This document shows, in pieces, positions 51,624-60,036 of a stretch of DNA of 64,000 bases. Each line of letters begins with the position of its first letter. Positions within the stretch are counted from its first letter, which is position 1. Below the pieces are notes generated by a model. That model was not told where the DNA came from and searched no databases. It saw only the letters and a program-made list of their open reading frames with translations. Origin of the DNA: Gemmatimonadaceae bacterium (GTDB taxonomy: Bacteria > Latescibacterota > UBA2968 > UBA8231); assembly GCA_026706075.1 (NCBI GenBank), contig JAPOZM010000021.1, positions 31,564-95,563 of the forward strand, written 5' to 3'. The position numbers and the translations under genes are program-made.

Positions 51624-53984
51624 ATGCCAACAGTCGAAGAATTGAGCCGGGAGACCAGGATGCTGCGGGAGCGGCTCACCCGCCTGAGCGAGGCGAGCCT
51701 GCGGATCAGCGAAAGCCTGGACCTCGACACCGTCCTTCAGGAGGTGGCGGACAGTGCGCGCTCGCTCACCCGGGCGGGGTTCAGCGGGATCACGACGATG
51801 GACGACTCGGGTCAGTTGCAGGACTTCGTCACCTCGGGTCTCCGTCCCGAGGAGCGACAGCAGTACATGGAGCTGCCTTTCGGCCCCGACCTGTGGGAGT
51901 ACCTGCGCGACGTGCCGGGGCCGCTCCGGCTCCCGGACCTGGCCGCCCACCTCGGCTCACTCGGCTTCCCCGAGGACGGGACGCTGAGCCGGACCTTCCT
52001 GGGGATGCCCATCCGCCACCGGGCGGCGCAGGTCGGCAACTTCTACCTGGCCGACAAGGAGGAGGGCCGGGAATTCACCATGGAAGACGAGGAGATCCTG
52101 GCGCTCTTCGCCTCCCAGGCCGGCGCCGCCATCGCCAACGCGCGCACCTACAGGGACGAGCAACGGGCCCGGGCCGACCTGGAAGCGCTGATCGACACAT
52201 CGCCGGTCGGTGTGGGGGTGTTCGACGCTCGGACCGCGCAGGTCGTGTCCCTGAATCGCGAGGTGCGCCGGATCGTCCGCGCCCTGGGCAGACCGGACCA
52301 ATCGGCGGAAGACCTGCAGAAGGTGCTGCGAGCGCGGCGGGCGGACGGTCAGCAGGTGGAGCTGGATCCTTCCTCCCTGAAGCGGTTGCTGGCCGAGGCC
52401 ACGGCGGTCCGTCTCGAGGAGATCGTCCTGGAGGTGCCGGACGGCCGGAAGATCACCATGCTGGTCAACGCCACGCCCATCCTCTCGGACCGGGGCGAGG
52501 TCGAGTCCTTGGTCGTCACGTTGCAGGACCTGACGCCGCTGGAGGAAGTGGAGGTGCTGCGGGCCGAGTTTCTGGGCATGGTGAGCCACGAGCTCCAGGC
52601 CCCGCTGGCCTCGATCAAGGGCTCGGCGGCCACCGTGCTGGGAGCTGCTTCGGCGCTGCGCCCGGCCGAGACGCTGCAGTTCTTCCGGATCATCGAGGAG
52701 CAGGCCGATCACATGCGCGAGCTGATCGCCGACCTGCTGGACGCGGCGCATATCGAAACGGGTCGGCTGGCGGTCTCCCCCGAGCCCGAGGATCTCGCCA
52801 CCGTCGTCGATCAGGCCCGCAACCTGTACCAGAGCGGAGGGGGCCGGAATCCCGTATCCATCGACTTGCCGCCGGACTTGCCGCCGGTGCTGGCGGACCG
52901 GCAGCGCATCGTGCAGGTCCTGGGCAACCTGCTGTCCAACGCGGCCCGGCATTCGCCGCATTCGTCGGCCATCCGGGTAGCCGCCGCGCAGGACGGGGCG
53001 CACGTGGCCGTCTCGGTCGTCGACGAGGGGCCGGGCATCCCGGCCGAGCGTCTGCCGCACCTGTTCCGCAAGTTCGCCCGCAGCGGCCGCCGGGATCGCG
53101 GGCGGGGCGTCGGTCCGGGACTGGGCCTGGCCATCTGCAAGGGCCTGGTCGAGGCCCATGGGGGGCGCATCTGGGCCGAGAGTCAGGGCACAGGCCCGGG
53201 CGCTCGATTCACCTTTACCCTTCCCGCCGCCGAGGAGTCGAGAGCGGCCGTCGCGGTGAGGCCGGGGAAGGGGCAGGACCGCCGGGGCCGGGCCGGGGCC
53301 GACACACCCCACATCCTGGTGGTGGACGACGATCCGAACACCCTGGTCTACGTTCGCGGCATCCTCGAGGAGTCGGGCTGCCGCGTGATCGTGACCGGCG
53401 ATCCGGAGGAGGTCGCTCCCCTCATCGAGGCGCACCACCCCGACCTGGTGCTGCTGGACCTGCTCCTGCCGGGGACCGACGGCATCGAGCTGATGCAGAG
53501 CCTGCCGGCCCTGGCCGATCGGCCGGTCATCTTCCTGTCCGCCTACGGCCGCGACGAGACGATTGCCAGGGCCCTGGAGGTCGGCGCGGCCGACTACGTG
53601 GTCAAGCCCTTCTCATCGACCGAGCTCGTGGCCCGGATCGAGGCGGCCCTGCGCAAGCAGGCCGGTCCGTCCGAACCCTTCCGGCTGGGGGACCTCGCCA
53701 TCGACTACGACGAACGCCGGGTTACCGTGGCCGGCCGTCCCGTGCAGCTGACCGCCACCGAATACGATCTGCTCAGCGCCCTCTCGGCCAACGCGGGGCG
53801 GGTCTCGACCTACGACTATCTGCTGCGCCGCGTGTGGCGGTCGAAGCGAGCGGGAAACCACCGGATCGTGCGGGTGTACGTGAAGAAGCTCCGCGACAAG
53901 CTGGGCGACGACGCGAAGGACCCGACCTACATCTTCGCCGAGCCACGGGTCGGATACCGCATGGTCAAGCCCGCATCTGGCTGA
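51624..53984 (+). CDS. Hybrid sensor kinase fused to an OmpR-type response regulator
   Basis: 786 residues carrying a whole two-component pathway in one chain. In order: a GAF domain (about 45-190), a PAS-like region (190-310), HisKA with phospho-His322 in VSHELQAPLASIKG, HATPase_c (426-538; N box NLLSNAARHS, G boxes DEGPGIP and GPGLGLAICKGLVEAHGG), a receiver (563-675; phospho-Asp612 in LLDLLLPGTDG, Lys in VVKPFSS) and an OmpR winged helix (686-786; ending EPRVGYRMV). No membrane segment, so it senses a cytoplasmic signal. ATG 51624 follows GGGGAGAGG. It is divergent from one metalloprotease paralogue and near the other, which it may regulate. Confidence 0.92.
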   Translation: MPTVEELSRETRMLRERLTRLSEASLRISESLDLDTVLQEVADSARSLTRAGFSGITTMDDSGQLQDFVTSGLRPEERQQYMELPFGPDLWEYLRDVPGPLRLPDLAAHLGSLGFPEDGTLSRTFLGMPIRHRAAQVGNFYLADKEEGREFTMEDEEILALFASQAGAAIANARTYRDEQRARADLEALIDTSPVGVGVFDARTAQVVSLNREVRRIVRALGRPDQSAEDLQKVLRARRADGQQVELDPSSLKRLLAEATAVRLEEIVLEVPDGRKITMLVNATPILSDRGEVESLVVTLQDLTPLEEVEVLRAEFLGMVSHELQAPLASIKGSAATVLGAASALRPAETLQFFRIIEEQADHMRELIADLLDAAHIETGRLAVSPEPEDLATVVDQARNLYQSGGGRNPVSIDLPPDLPPVLADRQRIVQVLGNLLSNAARHSPHSSAIRVAAAQDGAHVAVSVVDEGPGIPAERLPHLFRKFARSGRRDRGRGVGPGLGLAICKGLVEAHGGRIWAESQGTGPGARFTFTLPAAEESRAAVAVRPGKGQDRRGRAGADTPHILVVDDDPNTLVYVRGILEESGCRVIVTGDPEEVAPLIEAHHPDLVLLDLLLPGTDGIELMQSLPALADRPVIFLSAYGRDETIARALEVGAADYVVKPFSSTELVARIEAALRKQAGPSEPFRLGDLAIDYDERRVTVAGRPVQLTATEYDLLSALSANAGRVSTYDYLLRRVWRSKRAGNHRIVRVYVKKLRDKLGDDAKDPTYIFAEPRVGYRMVKPASG

Positions 53985-54037
53985 GGTTCGGGAAGAGGCT
54001 CACGAGCCCGCGTAACCGCCGACCTGCTCTCCACGAA

Positions 54038-54159
54038 GCACCCGCGACCCGAACCGTACCGCCGCCGGGGTGCGCCACGTCCTGGTCAACGGCCGCCTGG
54101 CCCTGCGCGACGGCGCCCTCACCTCCGAGCGCGCGGGGGGCCTGCGCCGCGCCGCCTGA
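54038..54159 (+). pseudogene. Broken 3' fragment of an N-acyl-D-amino-acid deacylase gene
   Basis: Reading from 54040, the sequence encodes TRDPNRTAAGVRHVLVNGR and continues LALRDGALTSERAGGLRRAA before a TGA at 54157-54159. This is a near copy of the last ~40 codons of the deacylase gene ending at 46293, matching at most DNA positions including silent ones. There is no start and no upstream homology. It is the remnant of a segmental duplication that also carried the neighbouring metalloprotease gene. Confidence 0.85.
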
Positions 54160-54251
54160 AGCCGGCGGAACCGCGCGAGCGGGACCCTGGACGGATCGTC
54201 ACCGTGCCTGTAGAGTGTCCCGGGAACGTGGTATCCAAAGGTGAGGACGAG

Positions 54252-54368
54252 GTGACCAGCGGACGGATCATTCGGGATCGCATCTCGCGCACGGACCTGG
54301 CGAGCATGGCCAAGGGGCAGTTCGGGGACTGGATCAAGGCGGTGGTCGACATGTCGCGCGAGGAGTGA
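54252..54368 (+). CDS. 38-residue DUF5674-like short protein
   Basis: This small gene has a good Shine-Dalgarno sequence (AAAGGTGAGG, 54237-54246) before GTG 54252. The product, MTSGRIIRDRISRTDLASMA then KGQFGDWIKAVVDMSREE, resembles the N-terminus of DUF5674 proteins (I-R-D-R-I, M-A-K-x-Q-F-G-D, KAVVD). It stops where that family would continue with its conserved D-x-E-x-x-LL and WGxN part. It is either a truncated gene or a shortened functional form. The next gene starts 13 bases downstream. Confidence 0.65.
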   Translation: MTSGRIIRDRISRTDLASMAKGQFGDWIKAVVDMSREE

Positions 54369-54381
54369 AGGGATTCCCGCT

Positions 54382-54768
54382 GTGACCAGAATCCTGCACA
54401 AGAACGCCGCCGAGAGGTGGGGGCAGCTGGAGCTCGTGGAGCAGCTCGGAAACGTGGGCAGCGAGGTGGAGCGCGCGATCCGGGCCCACGAGGCCGGCCG
54501 GCGCGACCGGTTCGAGAGCGCCCTCGAGCGGGCTCTGGAGCTGTTCGATCTGACCGCCGCCGACCCCCGCTGGCGCGGCCACCGCTGCCAGGAGATCCTG
54601 CGCGTGCGCGAGGAGTTCTGCCGCCTGTTCTTCGATCCCGACGTGCCGCCCGACTCCGCCCGCGGGCTCAGGCGGTACTTCTTCGGATTCGCGTGGGCCG
54701 CCCGCGCGCTCCACCACCGCCGGCAGACCGGGGATTCCCAAGTCGAAGGCCAGGCCGGCCCGGGGTAA
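54382..54768 (+). CDS. Small helical conserved hypothetical protein
   Basis: 128 residues, nearly all helical: AAERWGQLELVEQLGNVGSE, VERAIRAHEAG, ALERALELFDLT and RCQEILRVREEFCRLFFD, then a C-terminal RRYFFGFAWAARAL. I associate this pattern (EQLxNIGSEVxRAI, ERALELLDLT) with an uncharacterised family often encoded beside DUF5674 genes, which fits the short gene 13 bases upstream. It starts at GTG 54382. The cassette sits between the deacylase fragment and the second metalloprotease gene, where the parental locus has only 17 bases. Function unknown; a toxin-antitoxin-like pair is a possibility. Confidence 0.75.
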   Translation: MTRILHKNAAERWGQLELVEQLGNVGSEVERAIRAHEAGRRDRFESALERALELFDLTAADPRWRGHRCQEILRVREEFCRLFFDPDVPPDSARGLRRYFFGFAWAARALHHRRQTGDSQVEGQAGPG

Positions 54769-54793
54769 GACCAACAGCCCAGGTGCGTTGGCC

Positions 54794-57700
54794 TCACCGC
54801 AGCAGGGTGAGCTTGCGCGTCTGCACGGATCCGGCCGTCACCAGGCGGTACACGTAGACACCGCTGGCCAGCGGCCGGCCCTGCTCGTCCCGGCCGTCCC
54901 AGCGCAGGCGGTGGATGCCCGCCTTCTTCGCCCCCTGGTGCAGCACTGCCACCCGCTGCCCGGTCAGGGCGAACACCTCCAGGCGCGCCGGACCCGGCTG
55001 CAGCTGGAACCAGGCGATCACGGTGCCGGTGTTGAAGGGGTTGGGCGCGTTCTGCCGCAGTTGCGGGCCGTCGGGCAGCCCGATCCGCTCCCGGGCCATG
55101 GCCGCCAGCCTGGTCCGCGCCGGTTGCCCGAAGCTCTCGGCGAAGAGGAAGAAGTCGGTGAAGTCCACCCTGCCGCTGCCGTCCAGGTCGAAGCGGGGGT
55201 CGCTGCTGCCGAAGGCCTCGGCGAAGAGGAAGAAGTCCGAAAGGTCGATCACCCCGTCGCCGTCGAAGTCGGGCGTGGCCTTGGCGGTGGCGGTGAAGGT
55301 GACGGTGGGCAGGCCGGCCACGGTGGCCTCCACGGTGTAGGTCCCCACCTCCCCGCCCAGGGTCAGGGTGGTGCTTGCCCGGCCTTCGGCATCGGTGGTG
55401 TCAACGGCGGCCGAGAGGCTGCCGCCGTCGCCAGGGACGGCAAAGGTGACCACGACCCCGGGAAGGGCGGCCCCGTTCTGGTCGCGCACCAAAGCCACGA
55501 GGGGCTCGGTCAGTCGCGCTCCGACGGCCGCCTGCTGCTCGTCCCCGGAGAGCTTGTCGAGCATCCGGGGGACCGCCAGCCCGGTGGCGCCAAAGACCAC
55601 CGGCTCAAGCCCGGCCACGATGGCCCGGACGAGGTTCCTTCCCGGAGTGGGCCCCAGAGTCAGCGTGATCGAGGCACGGCCGTCCGAGCCGGTGGTGGCG
55701 GTGGTTGCAGACAGCCTTCCGCCGCCGGCGGTGACCGCGAAGTTGACCGTAGTCTCCGGGAGGGGGCTGCCGTTCTGGTCCCGCACTTCCACTACCAGGG
55801 GATGCGGCAGGGCAGCACCTGGCGCGCCTGGCTGGCCGTCGCCTGCGACGATCTCCAGTGCGAAGGGACGGGGTCCCGTCCACTCGGACACATCCCACAG
55901 TGTGATCGTGCCGCTCCACCACGACCCGGCGGCGACCATGGTGCCGTCCGGCGATACCGAGATTGAATTGACATCCTGAGATACACCTGCCAAAGTGACG
56001 ATCTCTTCCCGGCTCCCCACGTCCCACAGCGTGATCTCGCCGCTCCCCGAACCGAAGAACAGGGTGGCCCCATCCGGAGAGAACGCCACTGGAGGTCCAC
56101 CCTTCTCGGCGAGAGCGATCTCCTCTCGCCTCGCCACGTCCCACAGCGTGGCCCCGCCAAGTGCTGACCCCCAGGCGAGGATGGTTCCATCGGGCGAGAA
56201 TGCCAAGGACCAGACCCCGAACCCCGGAACCGCCATGGTGGCGATCTCCTTCTGGCTCGCCACGTCCCAGAGTCTGACCGCGTCATCTCCCAGTTCGCCA
56301 TTCCCTGACCCGGAGGCGAGAAGGGCCCCATCGGGCGAGAACGCCACCGCGTTGATCTGATCCGTATGTCCTTCCAGGGTGGCAAGCAGATTCCTGGTCC
56401 TCACCTCCCACAGCTTGATCGCGAGCCCTCCCCCCAGAGTGGCGAGCAGGGTCCCATCGCGGGAAAACGCCACATTCCCATACCCCCCCCGGAGACTGGC
56501 GATCTCTCTTCGAGTGCCCACGTCCACCAGTTTGACGCCATCCAGGAACCCTGCAGCGAGCGTCCCACTGCGGGAAAACGCCACGTACGTTACCCACTCT
56601 GTATCCAGGACAGGGGTACTCTCGCGTGTCTGCAGGTCCCATAGCACGACCGTGGCATCACGTGAATGGGCTTCTGCCTTGGACCCGTAGACGAGAACGG
56701 CCCCATCGGGCGAGAAGGCCACCGAAGTGATGATATCCAGATAGCCCTCTATGGTGGCGATCTCGTAAGGCGAGACTTCCGCAAGCAATGAAGTCGTCTC
56801 GCTCACGTTCCCCTCCGTATCGACGGCGACAATGTGCAAGTGATGCCTGGAGAGGTCGGGAAGGGTCGAGAAACCGCCTGCCCAGAAGCTGCCGTCGTAG
56901 TCGAATTCGACGACGGCCTCTCTCTTGCCCGCCAATCCGCGACACGGCTTGGCGTGGCCGATCAGCATTGCCTGGTGGAGCTCCTCCGAATCCCTGACCC
57001 GGAGCTGAACCGGGACGCTTGTCGTGCCGGGTTGGTATCTGGTGTTCGAGAGGATCTCGACCGTTGGCGGCATCCCCTGCGAAACCGGAACAGCGGGATT
57101 GAAGTAGACATGGGCTGCGAGGAATTCGGCCGCACAGGCAGACAGGACCGGGCGCTGCTCATGGCCATACGACATGATGTACCGGTTGTCCCTGAAGTCG
57201 TGGTACAGTCCGAAAGCATGCCCCAGTTCATGAGTCACCGTGAAAAACTCGAACCTGTCCGGCACCACCAGATAGCCGCCGTTCTTCGTCCGCCGCCGGC
57301 CGACGCCTCCCGCAGGCTGACCATTGCTTTGGCGAAGCGCATCGGTTCCAAGGACGATGAAGTAGATGTTGGCATCCAGGTCGAAGGTCTGTTGGAGCTC
57401 TTCGATCACGGCCCACCCAAGGGTGTTGTCGTAGTGGCTGAAGGGAAGCCGTCCGTCGACGCGATGCACAAGAGGCTCTCCCTGCGCATCCGTCTCGATG
57501 CCGAAGGTCCAGCCGCCGTAGCCGTGCGCCTGCATCTGCTCGCGATAGAAGGTCTGACTCTGCCTGATCACCGTCTTCATCGACTCGACCACCTCGGCGC
57601 GATACGACCAGTCGTTGGGCAGGAAGTAGATCATCCGCACAGTGCGCGGGTTGCCGACATTCAGGTCCGCCAGCGGCTTGGCCGCTGGCCCGGGGTGGTC

Positions 57701-57865
57701 CCGCCGCTGCTCGTAGTCGTCGAAGGCACAGAACTGCACGCTCTCCGCCGGCGAGGGGGAAGCGTGGGCGGCCAGCGGAGGCGCGAGCGCCAGGCCGGCA
57801 AGCCCCGATAGGGCGGCGAAGAGACGGGATCTCACGGGCGACTCCGGAGGTCTGGGCACTGACAT
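54794..57865 (-). CDS. Secreted metzincin-like protease with one WD40 propeller, dockerin and FlgD tail
   Basis: 1023 residues, paralogous to the gene at 46311-51155. A signal peptide (RLFAALSGLAGLALAPPLAA) precedes a protease domain with HELGHAFGLYHD (from residue 212) and YIMSYG. Seven WD40 blades follow (368-662; six or seven end in LWDV-type motifs), then two Big_1 Ig domains (668-755 and 767-860), dockerin-like repeats (863-909) and a FlgD/T9SS-like tail (NAPNPFNTGTVI to KLTLLR). It lacks the 14-blade block of its paralogue and has its two Ig domains adjacent. ATG 57865 is preceded by AAGGGTGG. The protease and the last ~480 bases are the best conserved parts. Confidence 0.88.
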   Translation of the reverse strand: MSVPRPPESPVRSRLFAALSGLAGLALAPPLAAHASPSPAESVQFCAFDDYEQRRDHPGPAAKPLADLNVGNPRTVRMIYFLPNDWSYRAEVVESMKTVIRQSQTFYREQMQAHGYGGWTFGIETDAQGEPLVHRVDGRLPFSHYDNTLGWAVIEELQQTFDLDANIYFIVLGTDALRQSNGQPAGGVGRRRTKNGGYLVVPDRFEFFTVTHELGHAFGLYHDFRDNRYIMSYGHEQRPVLSACAAEFLAAHVYFNPAVPVSQGMPPTVEILSNTRYQPGTTSVPVQLRVRDSEELHQAMLIGHAKPCRGLAGKREAVVEFDYDGSFWAGGFSTLPDLSRHHLHIVAVDTEGNVSETTSLLAEVSPYEIATIEGYLDIITSVAFSPDGAVLVYGSKAEAHSRDATVVLWDLQTRESTPVLDTEWVTYVAFSRSGTLAAGFLDGVKLVDVGTRREIASLRGGYGNVAFSRDGTLLATLGGGLAIKLWEVRTRNLLATLEGHTDQINAVAFSPDGALLASGSGNGELGDDAVRLWDVASQKEIATMAVPGFGVWSLAFSPDGTILAWGSALGGATLWDVARREEIALAEKGGPPVAFSPDGATLFFGSGSGEITLWDVGSREEIVTLAGVSQDVNSISVSPDGTMVAAGSWWSGTITLWDVSEWTGPRPFALEIVAGDGQPGAPGAALPHPLVVEVRDQNGSPLPETTVNFAVTAGGGRLSATTATTGSDGRASITLTLGPTPGRNLVRAIVAGLEPVVFGATGLAVPRMLDKLSGDEQQAAVGARLTEPLVALVRDQNGAALPGVVVTFAVPGDGGSLSAAVDTTDAEGRASTTLTLGGEVGTYTVEATVAGLPTVTFTATAKATPDFDGDGVIDLSDFFLFAEAFGSSDPRFDLDGSGRVDFTDFFLFAESFGQPARTRLAAMARERIGLPDGPQLRQNAPNPFNTGTVIAWFQLQPGPARLEVFALTGQRVAVLHQGAKKAGIHRLRWDGRDEQGRPLASGVYVYRLVTAGSVQTRKLTLLR

Positions 57866-58017
57866 TCGACCACCCTTCGTGAACAGCCCTGTCCTGCTGC
57901 CGTTCGGAAGCAGTAGGTTTGTCGTCGTTGCGGCACCCGGACAAGATAGCCAGGACAGCCTCCAAGGGGACGGAAGCTGTCCGTTGATTCTGAGCTGGGG
58001 AGAAGGCAGGAGGCGAA

Positions 58018-59556
58018 GTGTCCGACAGGCCAACAGGGGGAGTGAGCGGTGCGCCAGACGGTCACCATCTCGGCCTGGCCGCCGCCGGCCTGCTCCGGCC
58101 CGCCGCCGTGACCTTGATCGCGGCGGGCCTCTACCGCCTCCTGCAGCAGCTTCTCACCGCTCCCGGGCTGGACCTGTCGGTCCTGGCCGAGTTCTTCGGA
58201 GGCGGGGGCGGTCCCCCGGGGCTGCCCGGCGGGCCCATGCAACTCGTGACGCCATGGATGCCCCACGCCGCCTCGGGGACCGCGGCCATCGGCACCTATG
58301 TCAGCGCTTCCGTCCTCGTCGTCCTCCTGAGCGGCGTGATCCCCTCCCTGCGCCGCCTGCGCGAAGCAGGGGTCTCGAACCAGGCCGGCTTCCAGTGGGT
58401 CATCGCGGCCACGACGGCCCTCCTGGCTGCCGCTCACGGACTCGGGGCCGCCCTCTACCTCGAGGGAATCGACGGCCCCATCTCCGGGCTGCCCGCGGTC
58501 CCGGCCCCGGGGTGGGCCTTCCGCGCGGGGACGATGCTGACCCTGGCGGCCGCGGCCCTGCTGATCCTGTGGCTGGCCCGGCAGGTCACCGCCCGCGGTC
58601 TCGGCAACGGCGTGGTCGTTCTGCTGGCGGCCGACATCCTCGACCGGTGGTACTCGGCGGCGCCGGACCAGTGGCGGGCCTGGGCGGCGGCCATCGATCC
58701 CGTCCACCAGGGACTCCGGGCGGGCCTGTTCCTCCTGGCCCTGCTGGTGCTGGCCATACTCCTGCTGACGGCGCGGCGCCTCGTGCCCCTGGAGCGCACC
58801 TCCGGCCCCGCCGCAGCGGAGGCGGGAGAGGCTCCCTCCCTGTCTCTGCGCATCAATCCCTGCGGGGCCCTGCCCGTGGTGGCGGCCCCGGTGTGGCTCG
58901 TCGCCGGCTTCCATCCGGTCGAGGGTCCGTCCCTGGTCTCCGCCATCGCCCTCTGCCTCCTCGTGGCGCTGGCCGCCCACCTGTACGCGGTCGAGGTCTA
59001 CCATCCGCGCGACACCGTCGAGCGCCTGGGACGGCTCGGCTTCCGCTTCGCCGAAGCCGGTTCCCCGGAGGACGCCGTCCGCCGTCTGCGCGCAACCCTG
59101 CACCGGGCCATGGTGCCCGGTACTCTCGGACTCTGCGTGGTGGCCCTGGCCCCCTGGATCGCCGGCAGCGGGCTGGACCTGCCCCCGGGCTGGAGCTCCA
59201 TGTGCGGTCTCGACGCCCTCGTCCTCGCCGCCGCGGGCCTGCACCTGCGCCAGCAGGTCCGCAGCCGGAGGTCCCTCGCCGGCCGCGAGGTTGCGCCGGT
59301 GCTGGCTGCCGAGACCCGGTTCGAGCTGGACCTGGCCGCCGACGTCCTGCGCCGCGCCGGCATCGACAGCCGGGTCCGCGACGACCGCGCGATCGCCGCC
59401 ACCGGCACCCTCGCCCTCTGGGAGGTGAGCCGTCCCCGGTGGCCGATCCTGACGGTGTACCCCCATCTCGGCGGCGGCCAGGCCCTGCTGCTGGTCGACG
59501 CCGCCGAGGCCGAAGCCGCCGAGGGATTGCTGCGGGAGGCCGGCCAGGCGGGGTAA
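58018..59556 (+). CDS. Divergent SecY-like membrane protein with C-terminal DUF2007-like domain
   Basis: 512 residues. Despite weak similarity the SecY order is recognisable: LYRLLQQLLTAPGLD (SecY YRxGxxIPxPGID), GTYVSASVLVVLLSGVIPSL, RAGTMLTLAAAALLILWLAR then ARGLGNGVVVLLAADI (SecY GExITxxGIGNGISLLI), and LSLRINPCGALPVV (SecY LPLRVNPAGVIP). About 8-10 membrane helices are visible. From about residue 429 a soluble domain resembles DUF2007 (DLAADVLRRAGIDSRVRDD and LLVDAAEAEAAEGLL). A strong AGGAGG precedes GTG 58018. No secE, secG or ribosomal genes are nearby. It is probably a specialised or degenerate translocon paralogue. Confidence 0.75.
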   Translation: MSDRPTGGVSGAPDGHHLGLAAAGLLRPAAVTLIAAGLYRLLQQLLTAPGLDLSVLAEFFGGGGGPPGLPGGPMQLVTPWMPHAASGTAAIGTYVSASVLVVLLSGVIPSLRRLREAGVSNQAGFQWVIAATTALLAAAHGLGAALYLEGIDGPISGLPAVPAPGWAFRAGTMLTLAAAALLILWLARQVTARGLGNGVVVLLAADILDRWYSAAPDQWRAWAAAIDPVHQGLRAGLFLLALLVLAILLLTARRLVPLERTSGPAAAEAGEAPSLSLRINPCGALPVVAAPVWLVAGFHPVEGPSLVSAIALCLLVALAAHLYAVEVYHPRDTVERLGRLGFRFAEAGSPEDAVRRLRATLHRAMVPGTLGLCVVALAPWIAGSGLDLPPGWSSMCGLDALVLAAAGLHLRQQVRSRRSLAGREVAPVLAAETRFELDLAADVLRRAGIDSRVRDDRAIAATGTLALWEVSRPRWPILTVYPHLGGGQALLLVDAAEAEAAEGLLREAGQAG

Positions 59557-59667
59557 TACCCAGGGCAGGCCGGGGCTGAGGCGGCCACCCTCGTGGGATT
59601 GGCCCACTCCACCCGATGGCCTATGATGAGGCGCCCGCCACGCCTCCCTCCCCACGGAGAGCCCCTC

Positions 59668-60036
59668 ATGGAAGCCCGATCCCCCCTCTTCATCCACTAC
59701 GTGGCCGACATGGAGAGGGCGATCCGGTTCTACACGGGCGTCTTCAACGCTCCCGTCGCCTTCCGCTCCCCCGGCTGGACGACCCTGGAGTTCGATGGCT
59801 TCCAGCTCGCCCTGCACGTCTGGACCGCGGACCGAATGAAGGAGGTGCTCCTGCCGAACGCCGGGCTCTGCCTGCTGGTCGACTCGATCGAGGAGTTCCA
59901 GCGCGCCATCGAGTCCCACGGCGGATCGATGTCGAGCCTCCGGGAGCCGAAGGAGAACGTGCCGGTCCGGGTGGCCTCCTTCCTCGACCCGGAAGGCAAC
60001 GGCTTCGACCTCCGGCAGGAGGTCCACTCCGGCTGA
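59668..60036 (+). CDS. VOC-family (glyoxalase-like) protein
   Basis: 122 residues forming two beta-alpha-beta-beta-beta modules. Landmarks are FIHYVADMERAIRFYTGVFN, LEFDGFQLALHVW, GLCLLVDSIEEFQRAIESHG and FLDPEGNGFDLRQ. Metal ligands of the VOC superfamily could be His in ALHVW and Glu/Gln near the end (LRQE). The start ATG 59668 is chosen for its GGAGAG and for the family N-terminus. Its stop overlaps the next start (TGATG). Confidence 0.85.
   Translation: MEARSPLFIHYVADMERAIRFYTGVFNAPVAFRSPGWTTLEFDGFQLALHVWTADRMKEVLLPNAGLCLLVDSIEEFQRAIESHGGSMSSLREPKENVPVRVASFLDPEGNGFDLRQEVHSG

Noticed and set aside
54772..54792. CCAAC/GTTGG hairpin as a terminator between 54768 and 54794
   Set aside because: The 5-bp stem with an 11-base loop and no T tract is too weak to call.
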